Positions 37,556 to 49,313 of a DNA stretch of 64,000 nt are shown here, piece by piece (within the stretch, counting starts at the first letter, position 1; the number at the start of each line of letters is the position of its first letter). The stretch comes from Cenococcum geophilum 1.58 (taxonomy: Eukaryota; Ascomycota; Dothideomycetes; Gloniales; Gloniaceae). Location: contig KV748182.1 of NCBI GenBank assembly GCA_001692895.1, forward strand, positions 2,112,341-2,176,340, written 5' to 3'. The notes under the pieces were generated by a model, which worked only from the letters and a program-made list of their open reading frames with translations, had not been told where the DNA came from and did not search any database. A program made the position numbers and the translations under genes.

Positions 37556-37981
37556 TATTACGGACGCTTTAAGTACAATGTTATGACTACTTGGAGAGGA
37601 GTCGGAAGAAGCTAGTTAGTTAATATAAGCACGGTCTAGGATAGAACCCGTGGAACCATGTAATGAGGAATAATAAGCGAGTCACATGATGATTAAACGT
37701 ATTGGCTGCGTTAAACGTAAGGAACGCCACGTTTAATACAGATAAGACGTACATTACGTATAAGAAGGATTTCATAGGAGTACGGTTATGTATTTAAGGA
37801 CCCTTAGTCCCTACCTAGATAGTTCTTTCTTTGTAGTAATTCTTAGAATATAATTAAAGTTAATCTATTAGGCAACTACTCCACCAGTTGTTATTATGTT
37901 GTTAACTTTTATACTTATATTTCCTACATACCTAGCCCAATAATGAGCCTATCGTAGTTCTTGCTATAAGGTTCCGTTACA
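37556..37981 (+). repeat. 5' LTR of the plus-strand 7.96-kb element
   Basis: 426 bp, TATTACGGACGCTTTAAG to GTTCCGTTACA, the same length as its partner at 45086-45511. Confidence 0.92.
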
Positions 37982-40900
37982 CAATTACTACCTAGTTACA
38001 GTATTAATATAAGAAGTCGAATAACATGCCACTAAAAGCAGCCACTATGACGCCATTAACGGTAGCAACTACTTTAAGGATAGAAGGTAATACCAGTATA
38101 GCAGATACTAACTTATAGTAACCTGTAACGGTTAGACAGCTATAGGAAATAGTTAACTAGCTAATAGCTAATAATATAGTATTAGAAGAAAGACTTAACG
38201 GGATAGAAGTAGTAAAGATTAAGCTACTATCAATTAAGAGATTTATAGGAGAGAGGTTAAAGCTTAAAGGATTCCTTATGCAGATACACTTTAAGGTCTC
38301 GCAAGAGGGAGTAAAGTTACCTATACCCGTAGATCGGATAGCCTACGTAGGACTATTCTTGTTAGGAAAAGCACTTAAGTAGTTTAAACCTTATTTTATG
38401 GAGATATAGGCAAACGGAATAACGACCACTAACTAAGATATGCGATTTATGTTCTTAAGTTGGGAAGGATTCGCAGAGTAACTTATACAGATATTTGGAG
38501 ACCTAGAAAAAATAACTATAGCGGAAAGAAAACTTCAGAACCTCGTGCAACAAACTTTAGTAATTAAGTATATAATATAGTTCTAGACACTAGTAATATA
38601 AGTAGAGTGGAATAATAGGGCGCTTATAGTATAGTATAAATAGGGACTTAAGGCTAAAGTCTAGGACGCAATTATTCTAATGGAAGATGTAGATACCCTA
38701 AGGGAACTAATAGATTAGGTAATTAAGATTAATAATTGGATCTACTAAAGGGAACAGGCTAAGAGGGGCTAGGATAGAGTTCTATAGTTATATAAGGCGC
38801 AGAGTACGCAATAACAAAAGCNAAGTTAGAAACTATAGTATAGCGTAGAGCTAATAGACCTAAGTGGTACTAAAGAAGCCTATAAGAGATAGAGCAAACT
38901 ATAGAAACCTAGAGGATAAGGATTAAGTAATTAAAGGTCTAAGGAGAAGAGGCCGAATTAGGGATCTTAATAGCAGAAGATATTTAGGCGGACTCTATAA
39001 TAAGAGAAATAGTTTAAAGAAGGAGCTTACATAAATTATGGAAAATAGGGTTATTATATTAGAGACTGTAAAAGTGGGCAGAGTTACTATATAGTAAAGG
39101 GTATAAGACTAGTAGACGATATATATATATAAAGGGACGATAATATACTGCGAGGAATAAAAGAATGTTTAATTAGAAGTTTTGCGTTTTATTATAACAA
39201 CGTATACCAAATTTATAAGGACGCTAAGTACGGCGTAAGCTATTAGCTATAAGAGCTAGTACCTACAGGATATAGAGGAACTAATAAACTAGTTCGCAGA
39301 TTAGATATTAAGGATGATAAATTTAACCTAGGCGAAATATTCCGTGACGATAAGGCAATAAGGGCCGCTTACTAGGAGCAAGTAGACCTTAGAGATGTTA
39401 TACTAGAGGTAGAGGATAATTCCACTATAGAATAGGGAATATTAGTAGGGATTAAGACCCCACTAGATATAATGTCTATCGCCTTATAAGACGCAAGAGA
39501 AGTAGGATAGTAAACCACTTTGGCACTTAATAAAGGCAAAAGGCTAAAGGCTTAAGATTCTTATAGCAAGATAAGAGATAACTAAGATTCTTAAAATAAG
39601 ATAAGGTAAGCTTAAGGACCTATAATAGACGATAACCGATGGAGCAGAGTAGTAGCTTAGTTTAAAGATATATAAATAAGCTTGGGATAAGAATTCCTAA
39701 CGGTATAAGATTTTTAAGACGAGATAAGTAAGATCTAAAACTCTTAAGATGAGATAAGGACACTAGTTAAGCCTAGTTGGACTAAGGCTGGAGCTAAGCT
39801 TAAGTTAGAAGCAAGCTTGGGATTAAAGAACCTAAGGGGTTAAGAATTTGGAGTATAAATCAGGACACCCATAGATAAAAGGTAAGGAGCTTCCTTATAG
39901 ATTAGAGAATCTGCGGCATAAACAGCAATTAGACTAGGAGACGAATATATAGACCTAGAAGATTTACTAGTTAAACGAAGTGTTTAAACTAAAGATTAAA
40001 AAGTTAATACCAAGATTAAGAAGCAAAGAGACTTTAAGAATCTACTTGTAAGACGCGACGTAAAAGAAACTATGGAGGAATTTAGAGCAAGAATTACCTT
40101 ATAGCAAGAATAGAAACTAGATAAGAGATCTAGTATATTAGGACGTATAAAGGATAGAGCACTAGTATAAAGAATTACTAATAGGCTGAGAGTAGGCATA
40201 CTAAGAGCTAAGTGGCTTACTAAACTGGAATAAGAAGAGGATTTAGGGATTCTAATTAGGTTCAAGGAACGACATATAAAGGGCTATTACAATATAGTAA
40301 TAAAAAGATACTTCCTTACGGATAGACCGTATATACTTTAGCAGCTGTACTAAAAGTGGTATAAATAAAGACACAATAATAAGTGGGAAGATTTCTATAT
40401 ATAGTTAGATGAAAAAGTTATCTAGGACCACCTAATTATAGAAAAGGCTATAACGCATATTAAAGGAGCCTTAATTATAACGTTAAAGGATCTAGAGGAA
40501 CGTTTAGAGGACTAGAGAAGTAAGAAACACATCTTAGTACCTATAAATAAAGTTATAACATTTAGATTAGCATAATAAAGGTTTAAACTTAGGGACGAAA
40601 ATAAGCCAAGAGTTAACCTAAAGCACCTAGTACACTATATATTATTATAGATTGCGTATATGGACAATATATACAACATATATAAGAATCTAAAGGAAAA
40701 GAATTAGAAATACCCTATAAGGATATACTAGATAACGGACGAGTAATAGTACAGAAATGCTAAATATATATATAGATAGCATCCAGCAGAGGTTTAAGAG
40801 GAAGGAAGTTTAGTACTTTAACTAGAAAGATTTCTTACGGAAGAATACTTAGACGGATAATAGTGGTAGGAATGCCTAGAGAACACGTGTCTATGGTATA

Positions 40901-43900
40901 TTAAAGATAAAAAGCGAACTAGATATTGGCTAAAGAGTAAGCCAAGTGCACTAGGATTAAGCAGCTAATAGTTGGGAAAAGTAGAGGCCTATAGGACCAG
41001 AGGGAGCTAGTAGTAGAGCCTTAGACCCTTAAAGGAATTTAAGGACAACACCTAAATTTATAAGTTAATTAGTAAGATTAGTAGTTTAAAGCGCTAATAG
41101 ATAGTGGAGTAACGCGAAACTATATCTTACTAATAGCAGTTAAGAGAATGGGACTACCTTATAGATAAAAGGAGTAACCTTACTTATTAGTAATAATTTT
41201 AGAAGATCCAATAACCTACGGAGGAGGGATTATCAATCTTGAAATAGGACCTATTTAGATAACTATTAAAGGAAGATAAATTAAGATGTCTTTTAATATC
41301 CTACCATTAGGACGGGATAAGGCAGTATTAGGTATGCCTTAGTTATAGAAATACAATCTAAGGATCGATTGGATTATAGGTCAGGTTAATATTAGAAATA
41401 CTTAACGCTGCAAGATGCAATAATAAGCTAAGTTAGTATAGTATTAAGTAGGAGCGACCTACGAAGAAATAGAAAAAGGGCTAAGCCATGTACTAAAGAG
41501 ATACTATAAGTACGGCAAGAAACTATGGTTACTGGAAAGTAAAAAGCTATTAGAATATATAGCATAGGACTATAAAATAGAATTAGAACTAGGAATAAGT
41601 CTAAGGTTCTTTCTAATCTATAAGCTTATTAAAGAAGAAGGTAAAGCATTAAAAGAGTTTATCTAAGAGAACTTATAAAAGGGATACATTAGACCATTAC
41701 AGTTATTAGCGGGTTATTTAGTACTATTCGTATTAAAGAAGAATGGCAAACTAAGGCTGTGTATTAACTATAGATAGTTAAACAGTATTACTAGAAAGGA
41801 TAGGTATCCTTTACCCTTAATTAGCAAAATTTAAGATAGGATAGGCAATGCGTAAATCTTTATAAAGATAGATCTAAGATAGGCGTACTATTAGATTAGG
41901 ATTAAGGAAGGCGATAAATAAAAGGCAGCCTTTAGATTAAAGGAAGGACTGTATAAACCATTAGTTATGTAATTTGGGCTTATAAATATACTAGCAACGT
42001 TCTAAAAGCGTATTAACAATATATTAGGAGAATACTTGGATGAATTTGTTATGGTATATTTTAATAATATTATTATCTACTTAATAACTAAGGAAGAATA
42101 TAGGGAATATGTTAAATAGGTCTTAAAGAGACTATAAGAAGAATAGATACTAGTAGTAATTAAGAAATGCGAGTTCTTTACTAGGAAGACCGATTTTGTT
42201 AGATTTATTATTAAACTAGGCTAACTTAGTATAGATTTAAAGAAGATTGAGGCTATAGTAAATTGGTAGGAACCAGAGAACGTTATATAGTTAAGATTGT
42301 TCTTAGGGTTTTGCAATTACTATAGAAGGTTTATAGCGCAGTGGTTAAAGGATATTAAGCTATTTATAAGGTTAACAAAGAAAGAAGAACTATAGGTATA
42401 GGGAGAGGAGTAAAGGGAACTCTTTAAAAGAGTTAAAAAGTTGTTTACCTAAGAGCTAGTTCTTAAGATCTATTAACTAGGACTAGAGACGGTTATAGAG
42501 ACGGATGTATTAGACTATATACTAGGGGCGTGCTTTATATAAAGATATTAAAATAGATAGCACCTAGTGGCATACTATAGTTAGAAGATAACACTACTGG
42601 AGTTAAACTATAATATCTACAATAAGGAGTTATTAGGTATAGTTACAGCATTAAAGGAATAGAGAGCATTCTTGCAAGGTATAGAGAAACTATTTATAGT
42701 TAAAACGGATTATAAGAACCTAATAGGATTCTTAATAATAAAGGAACTTAACTAGAGATAGGTTAGATAGGCGGAGATACTTACGGAATACCATTTTAAG
42801 ATTTAGTATACTAAAGGTACAGATAATACGCGGGCAGATGCTCTAAGCCGTAAAGCTAAACTATAAAATAAGGAAAAGCCATTAGGGGCTTTATTACGAA
42901 AAGATATAGACGGATTAATTAGGTATAATTATCCGAAAATTATAGCAACTTAAGAAAACGATAAACTAAAGAAAGTCTACAAGACACTAGAAAGCTTTTA
43001 GGTATAAAGAATTCTAAAAGCATAGCTAAAAGATCTATAGATAGATATATACGAAAATCGAGAAGTAAAGTATATCCTAAGAAGCATAGCAGAGTAGTTC
43101 GTGGAAGACTTCTATAAGGGACTAACTTAAGGACACAATGGAGCTATAGGCTTAGTATTAAGACTCTAGAAGGAGTATATCATTAACGGAATTTAGAGGA
43201 TAGCTAGAAAGGTTATAAAGGAATATTTAGATTACTAAAGGAATAAACTAATGAGGCATAAGCTATATAGAGGGCTACAACCTATTAAAATACTAGAAAA
43301 ACTATAGGAGGTCATATTATGGGACTTTATTATTAAGTTACTAAAGTTAAGAGATCCTATTACCGGACAAGATTATAACGTAATTTTAGTAATAGTAGAC
43401 AAGCTTATAAAGTGGGGATACTTTATAGCATATATAGAGGAAATCTCAGCAGAAGATGTTACTAGAATCTATATTAAGGAAGTATTTATAAGACACGGAG
43501 CACTAAGTAAGATTATATTGGATAGAGATCTAAGATTTATAGTAGCATTTTAAGAAGTGTTCTTAGCGGAGCAAGGAGTTTAAGCAGCAACTTCTACCGT
43601 ATATTATCCGCAAATAGACGGTTAAACAGAAAGATTAAATTAAACGCTAGAGCAGTATCTAAGGCATTATATCAATTATATATAGAACAATTGGGTATTA
43701 CTATTATTAGTTATACAGTTTGCATATAATGCAACACCTTAAGAAGGAATAGGCATATTACTATTTAAGGCAAATTACGGATATAAGCTAAGAACATCAT
43801 TATTACCACGGTAAGTAAAGAAAATAAGTAGTATAGCTAAAGAGAGAATAAAGACGTTAATAAATCTTTATATAGACCTTATAGAATTAGCGAAGAAAGT

Positions 43901-45085
43901 ATAAGAGAGAATAAAAAAGTACTATAATACTAGGAGATCTAAGGGACTAAATCTTAAGGAGGGAGATAAAGTATAGTTACTATATAAAAATTTTAAGAGT
44001 TAACAACTAAGTAAGAAGTTAGACTATATTAGACTAGGACCTTTCGAAATTATATAAAAAATTTTACTAGTTACGTTTAAGTTAAACCTACTAGCCAAAA
44101 TGAAGATCTACCCTGTATAGTATATCGCAATGCTAGAGCTAGTATATAGGAATATTAAGCCACTAGTTTATAAAGCAAACACGTATAGAGGGTAGGAAGA
44201 AGACGAATAGCAAGTTTTAAGGATCGTTAATTATAAGGATATTAACAATAAAATATAGTATAAGGTTAAGTAGATAGGTTATACTAAGACTACCTAGGAG
44301 CTACTAGAGAATTTAAAGAACGCTATAGGAAAGGTATAAGAGTATTGGAAGAGATTAGGTTAGGTAGTATTAATAAAGAAGGATCGCTAAAGAATAAGTT
44401 ACCTAAGGGGGACCTAAGAAGAGCAGTTGCTAAACTATTTAGATCTATTTCCTTCTCTATTAGAGGAGAATCCGTTCTTTTATTACCTAGTTTCTAGAGG
44501 CCTTATTAAATAAGTTTCTACTCCTTTAAACGAACTTTCTTATAAATATATTCTAAACGTTAAAGATAAGCATAAGCTAGACATTAAGCTTTAAGGATAC
44601 GCGCGGACTCTTTTAAGGTATACTAAACCTTAAGCAATATAGAGGCTAGCTTACTATTAAGTTTTATAGTAGTAGATTAAATATAAGACCCTAAGACAAA
44701 TTAATTAGGGAATTAAACGACTATTAAGAATAATAGGTTGTGTATATTTAGTATTAGATATAGAATAAACGTTATATAATAAACGTATATTAGTATAAGT
44801 GCATTTAAAATAAAAGGAAGGTTAGTAACTAAAAGAACTCGCGATTGCAATATAACTTAACCCCTCTTTCGCACAACAAGAGTAAGGGATTGCTATTACT
44901 TTACCTAATAATAGTATTAAGGAGATGGTACGAAGGCAACGCTTAACTTAAGAGAGAGAAGAAATTGCTTTAGGTATAATAAGTAATAATATTAACTAAG
45001 TTAATTAGATGGATATTATACCTCTAGTAAATAACCTAAAGATGCTAGGTATCTTTAAGGACAAAGATAAAGAGGAGGGGGATAG

Positions 45086-45511
45086 TATTATGGACGCTTT
45101 AAGTATAATATTACGACTACTTAGAGAGGAGTTAGAAGAAGCTAGTTAGTTAATATAAGTATAATCTAGAATGGAACCCGTAGAACTATATAATAAGAAA
45201 TGGTAAGCAAGTTATATAATAATTAAACGTATTAGCTGCGTTAAATATAAGAAATGCTACGTTTAATATAGATAAGACGTATATTATATATAAGAAGGAT
45301 TTTATAGGAGTACGGTTATGTATTTAAGGACCCTTAGTCCCTACCTAGATGGTTCCTTCTTTGTAGTGATTCTTAGAATATAATTAGAGTTAATCTGTTG
45401 GGCAACCACTCCACCAGTTGTTATTACGTTGTTGACTTTTGTACTTGCATTTCCTACACACCTAGCCCAATAACGAGCCCATCGTAGTTCTTGCTACAAG
45501 GTTCCGTTACA
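45086..45511 (+). repeat. 3' LTR of the plus-strand 7.96-kb element
   Basis: 426 bp, TATTATGGACGCTTTAAG to GTTCCGTTACA. The last part, from about 45340 onwards, keeps clearly more CA/TG dinucleotides than the 5' LTR, so RIP damage fades towards the right border. Confidence 0.92.
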
Positions 45512-46928
45512 CTGTGTATTGCCTATATAAAGTTATGTGCCTGTCCCTAGCTTCTTTTCTAAGTCTCCTATGAATATCTCTTAATAATAATAACGCTTGC
45601 GCTCCGCCTGGGCCTGCATGCTAAGGTCTCTTATCCATTCCTTTATTAAAAGGTTTCTACAACGGGGTGTATATAACTTAGTATTGCTTTTGCCCTAGGT
45701 CCTAACCCTAGGCCCTTATACCTATTCGTGAGGTATAGGAGGACGCTCTAGTATTTAATAGGGGTGACTAGTCCCTATAACTAGATACCTAGGTTACTAG
45801 GTAATGTTAAAATAGGGGGCTTCTGCTACGCTTAGGGCGCGGATTATTTGCGTATGTATGTGGTTGCTGTGCGGTGTATATAGTATTTATAGGAGGGAGG
45901 GGGTACGCCGGAGGGATGATTACTTGTTAATTTGAATGACCGAACGTGTACGATAAACGTAGTAGCTGTGTTCAAACTTTTTGCTGGGGCTCACCCCCTA
46001 GTGAAAATTTTTTACACTACCACCACCACGTCGCTGCGCAGGCGCTGCGCAGCCGTACACACGTCTCTGCGTTTGCTCTGGTAGTCTATTGACACGATCC
46101 AAATGGAACATCAATAGTAGCTGCCAGGTTCCCGGGCTCCACCGCGTGGAGGTACAGAGGCCGATTTCATCGAGCCCCTTAAGGCGGTATTAGGTAGGTC
46201 TAGTATACGCTTAATATATACCTCCGCAGTATATAGAGCTGTATATACTTATATTATCTTAAACCGTAATAGCTAGGGCTATATATAGTTAGTATATGCA
46301 CTAAATATACAACTATATACATTTACGTCTTCTTCTAGCGAGAGCTGCAGTAGTATAAGCTATAGTTATTATAAGTATATACTATATATATGTAATATTA
46401 TAACTTACTAGAAGTTACCTAATTAGGATTTAGATTTAGGATTGGACCTATAAGGCTTATAAGTGGGTATAAGTATATACGGAGTATACGCTTACTATAG
46501 TAATAGCTAAAGGGGAAAGGGTTAGTAGCGGAGGCCACCTATAGGTTATTAAAATCCGCAATTATTAAATTGCTTATAGTTAGCGTATACGCGGCGTATG
46601 CAATAGTTAAATTTAGTATTAAGAATTCGCCTTAGCCTTTCTGTTAGTATATATAAGACCTATACCTATATTGCGCTATATATACTTGTGGCATATACAG
46701 TAATATTATAGAAAAGAAGTTATAGTGCGACTATTATTGTGGATATACTACGTGTGTATATAGGCTATATTTTAATAACTAACTACTATTACCTTATATA
46801 GCCACCTTAGGGCATATACTACGTATATGCCCTACACATATACTACAATATTCGCGATTTATAGATTAATAACTTTATATTTTCTATTTTATTTAAATTG
46901 TATATATATTGTATATGCGGAGGCTAAG
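45512..46928. other. Repeat-island edge: mildly RIP-affected DNA, then TATATA-rich DNA
   Basis: 45512-46190 has near-normal words, including a CTGCGCAGGCGCTGCGCAG direct repeat near 46033-46051, and no recognisable gene. 46190-46920 is TATATA-rich like 33.3-37.5 kb. No open frame or domain is evident. Confidence 0.5.
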
Positions 46929-47019
46929 CGTGGTCCAAAGCTAAGCATGGTCTAAAGTTAAATTTAAAGTTTGGACCACGTTGAACTTTCGGACCACGGC
47001 GAGTTTTTTCCGGACCACG
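46929..47019. repeat. Cluster of CGTGGTCC/GGACCACG boxes at the island boundary
   Basis: Five boxes lie within about 90 bp: CGTGGTCC at 46929, a variant CATGGTCT at 46946, then GGACCACG at 46973, 46991 and 47012. The first two are inverted relative to the last three. Spacing is about 17-27 bp. The cluster resembles subterminal repeats at the end of a DNA transposon and coincides with the return to normal base composition. Confidence 0.6.
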
Positions 47020-47718
47020 CCGAGCTGTGACCCCTAATTTGGCAGGGGAAGAAGAAGGGGAGGCATAGGCGTGAATGGTTCGCTAGGGGGGTGTCTCGCT
47101 TCCTGGGGTCCCACGTTACAGCGGAGATAGCGCATAGCGTTCCATACTTACAGCCAAGGTAAAAAAGAGATTTCGATGGCGACTTAAGGACAACAAAGTG
47201 TCTGGGGAAGGACTAAGAAAGGCTATGCTCGCCTGCCGGAGATTTCCAGCCGTCTCAACGGAACTAAGCCTTATTTTGAACTCGCAGCCTACAAACGCCA
47301 GCCAGTATCCCTGCTGGTGTCAAACTCCACATATCTAAGCTATAAACTATAAGACTTATATAAGACGAATCAACACTAAATGTCGACATCAATTGCACCC
47401 TATCTATTATACACTAAAATAACTAGCCAAGTTGATTTTATTGGCCTAGCTCCCCTTTTAAAAAACGGGTTTTACTTTCGGATTCCCGGTTGATCAAGCT
47501 AGCCTGGTTAGTTGCGCCCATTTTGGAGGAGTTGTTGGTGAGGTCAGGCAAAATAAATGGCTCCGTCCAAGTAGTGTAACCTTGATTAAGCGAATATACT
47601 ATTGTCAGAGTTGGAGTGATACAATCTGCAACTCACTTTCAGTATTGCCATCCAAAATGGAACTCTTGTACTGTGCTCAGACATGTGCATTGTTACAAAG
47701 ATGTTTTACCGTCCTGCT
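47020..47718. other. Spacer between repeat island and first gene
   Basis: About 700 bp of normal-composition DNA with no supported gene, including the 3' flank of the minus-strand gene that ends at 47719. Short plus-strand frames near 47.6-47.8 kb overlap that gene and are not credible. Confidence 0.5.
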
Positions 47719-48723
47719 TTACCACCATGTTCTACTGAACCATCCAACATCATTTTCATCCCACCGATTCGGGAAAGATTCCCCAGCGGCTTCCCAATTA
47801 GTTCTCGCGTCTTCTCTGCCTTCAAATAGTTGATTCAAGAATTTGGCCATAATCTCTGCGGGTGTCCAATCCCTCTCACCAGCCCTCAAATGCTCGCGCG
47901 CTACATCTAATACCTCTAGCACCTGTGCAGATACGTACTCTGCCTGCTCATCCCAATTCCTATGCTCCTCAAAAAAGTCATCGCTGCTGCCCGTCTCCTG
48001 CCGTCGTTTATAGTATTCCTCGTGTACCCGTTCCCAGCGCTCTCGCAACGCAATAATGTTCGTATTCCCACGCGGTAGCTTTTCCGTATTCATCACTGCC
48101 TGTTTTAAATCTTCCCAACTCCAGATGTCCTCGGGTTCGCTGATTCTGTCGTCCCACCATACCCATCCCTTGCCACGGCCTTGAAGATTGGGAGTCGGTG
48201 CGAGCGCATTCCCGCAGGTCAAGAGAAGGATTCCTGTAATGTAGCGCGATCCTTCTTCAGGGTCACGGCCCGACCAGAGTGCTTTGATGAATACCGTCGT
48301 CATAACTTTCCAGTACTTTTCTCGTTGCTCCAGGTCTTCAAGGTAGTGTTCATAGATTTGTAGACGTAGTTCGGCAGGGAGAAGCGGAAATGGAAAGTCT
48401 TTGAGGTTAGACAGCTCGTTTGGAGGCCGGGTTGGGGTGGAAAGTAAAGCGTAGGCACGCCCTAACAACGTTGCATGAACGAGGCAAGTTGCGTAATACC
48501 ATGGCGGTCGATGCGGCGACCCGGTACCGTAAAGTGACGGGGTTATAGCGAGGCTAATTTGGCCTTCGATTAGATTTGCAAGCTCTGTGGGTAGAGTGGC
48601 AGAGCGGAGGCGGGATGAGAGGAGGGAATCGATTGTGGAAGGATTGGAGCGGGCTGCGGAGAGGAGAGGATGTTCTGCGGCCGGAATGTCAATTTTTAGG
48701 GGCAGAGCTGAGGGGCTGGTCAT
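47719..48723 (-). CDS. Hypothetical protein with a 2EXR/F-box-like motif
   Basis: An intronless 334-codon frame, the first host gene beside the repeat island. I do not recognise a named family. Around residues 111-130 it has FPLLPAELRLQIYEHYLEDL, which fits the short L-P-x-E-[IL]-R-x-x-I-Y motif found in many fungal 2EXR or F-box-like proteins of unknown function. The C-terminal half is charged and Trp-rich (GWVWWDDR, ending WFSRTWW). There is no signal peptide or membrane segment. The ATG at 48723 is the first in frame and gives a normal-looking N terminus. It is probably soluble; function is unknown. Codon use is normal with no RIP signs, although the island begins only about 0.7 kb away. 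Confidence 0.65.
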   Translation of the reverse strand: MTSPSALPLKIDIPAAEHPLLSAARSNPSTIDSLLSSRLRSATLPTELANLIEGQISLAITPSLYGTGSPHRPPWYYATCLVHATLLGRAYALLSTPTRPPNELSNLKDFPFPLLPAELRLQIYEHYLEDLEQREKYWKVMTTVFIKALWSGRDPEEGSRYITGILLLTCGNALAPTPNLQGRGKGWVWWDDRISEPEDIWSWEDLKQAVMNTEKLPRGNTNIIALRERWERVHEEYYKRRQETGSSDDFFEEHRNWDEQAEYVSAQVLEVLDVAREHLRAGERDWTPAEIMAKFLNQLFEGREDARTNWEAAGESFPNRWDENDVGWFSRTWW

Positions 48724-49313
48724 TTTTACAGCTCATCCAGGAAAAACTAAAGGCGAAAAGAAGATGATGAAATGGATGCCCTGGTCTTTTGCGGTGATCT
48801 GATGCGATGTCGATACTTAGGAGCTGAATCATGGAGACAATCATGCCAAGACTTCATGACTCGGGTGGAATAATGTTAACCTTTAATATTCGGGTCACCA
48901 TCCCAAATGGCTCTCAATAAAAATGGTTTCTTTGTCCGCATAGGTGCATGAAAGTTTCCTGTATGAGTTGGTAAAGCCTCTATAATGAGTACCATCGGAT
49001 CAGAGGAGCGGTGCATAACAGGTTAGCAGTGAGGCTTGCGCAAAAAAACATCGATCTAGTTGAAATGCTGTATTTAGATGAGTTAAAAGTGATTTCCGAT
49101 CAGGCAGGTGATGAGAACAGTAGGAGACGTACGTTTTCACAACTACGTACTTTCATACAAGCAATTCCTGATGCTTTGCATTTATTCTCGGGGTATGCCC
49201 TTTATGTATTGCTTTGATATATAATAGTTTCCTTCCTGTTTTTGAGTAGCTAAATTCTTCCTTATTTTACAATCACGTCTGTTTAATGCCTTAATCTCGA
49301 GACCGTCTCTCAA
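48724..49313. other. Intergenic region, no supported gene
   Basis: The 5' flank of the 47719-48723 gene, shared head-to-head with the acyltransferase pseudogene on the plus strand. A 68-codon frame at 49011-49217 has no recognisable features. Confidence 0.45.

Larger units (their letters stand above)
37556..45511 (+). mobile_element. Full-length Ty3/Gypsy chromodomain retrotransposon
   Basis: A 7956-bp plus-strand element with 426-bp LTRs at 37556-37981 and 45086-45511. The flanking 5-mers are CTATA (37551-37555) and CTGTG (45512-45516), a target duplication whose left half carries RIP-type transitions. Order: gag with zinc-knuckle region about 38030-40500, protease about 41000-41400, reverse transcriptase about 41560-42200 (catalytic box near 42050-42075), RNase H about 42470-42850, integrase about 43050-44150, chromodomain about 44260-44340. 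It is collinear with the nested minus-strand copy at 10964-18916. The layout is whole but the coding sequence is broken by many RIP changes. One ambiguous base lies near 38822. Confidence 0.92.

Noticed and set aside
1-47030. Starship-type giant mobile element with cargo
   Set aside because: No tyrosine-recombinase captain gene or cargo genes are visible. The island is fully explained by nested retroelements plus unassigned AT-rich DNA.
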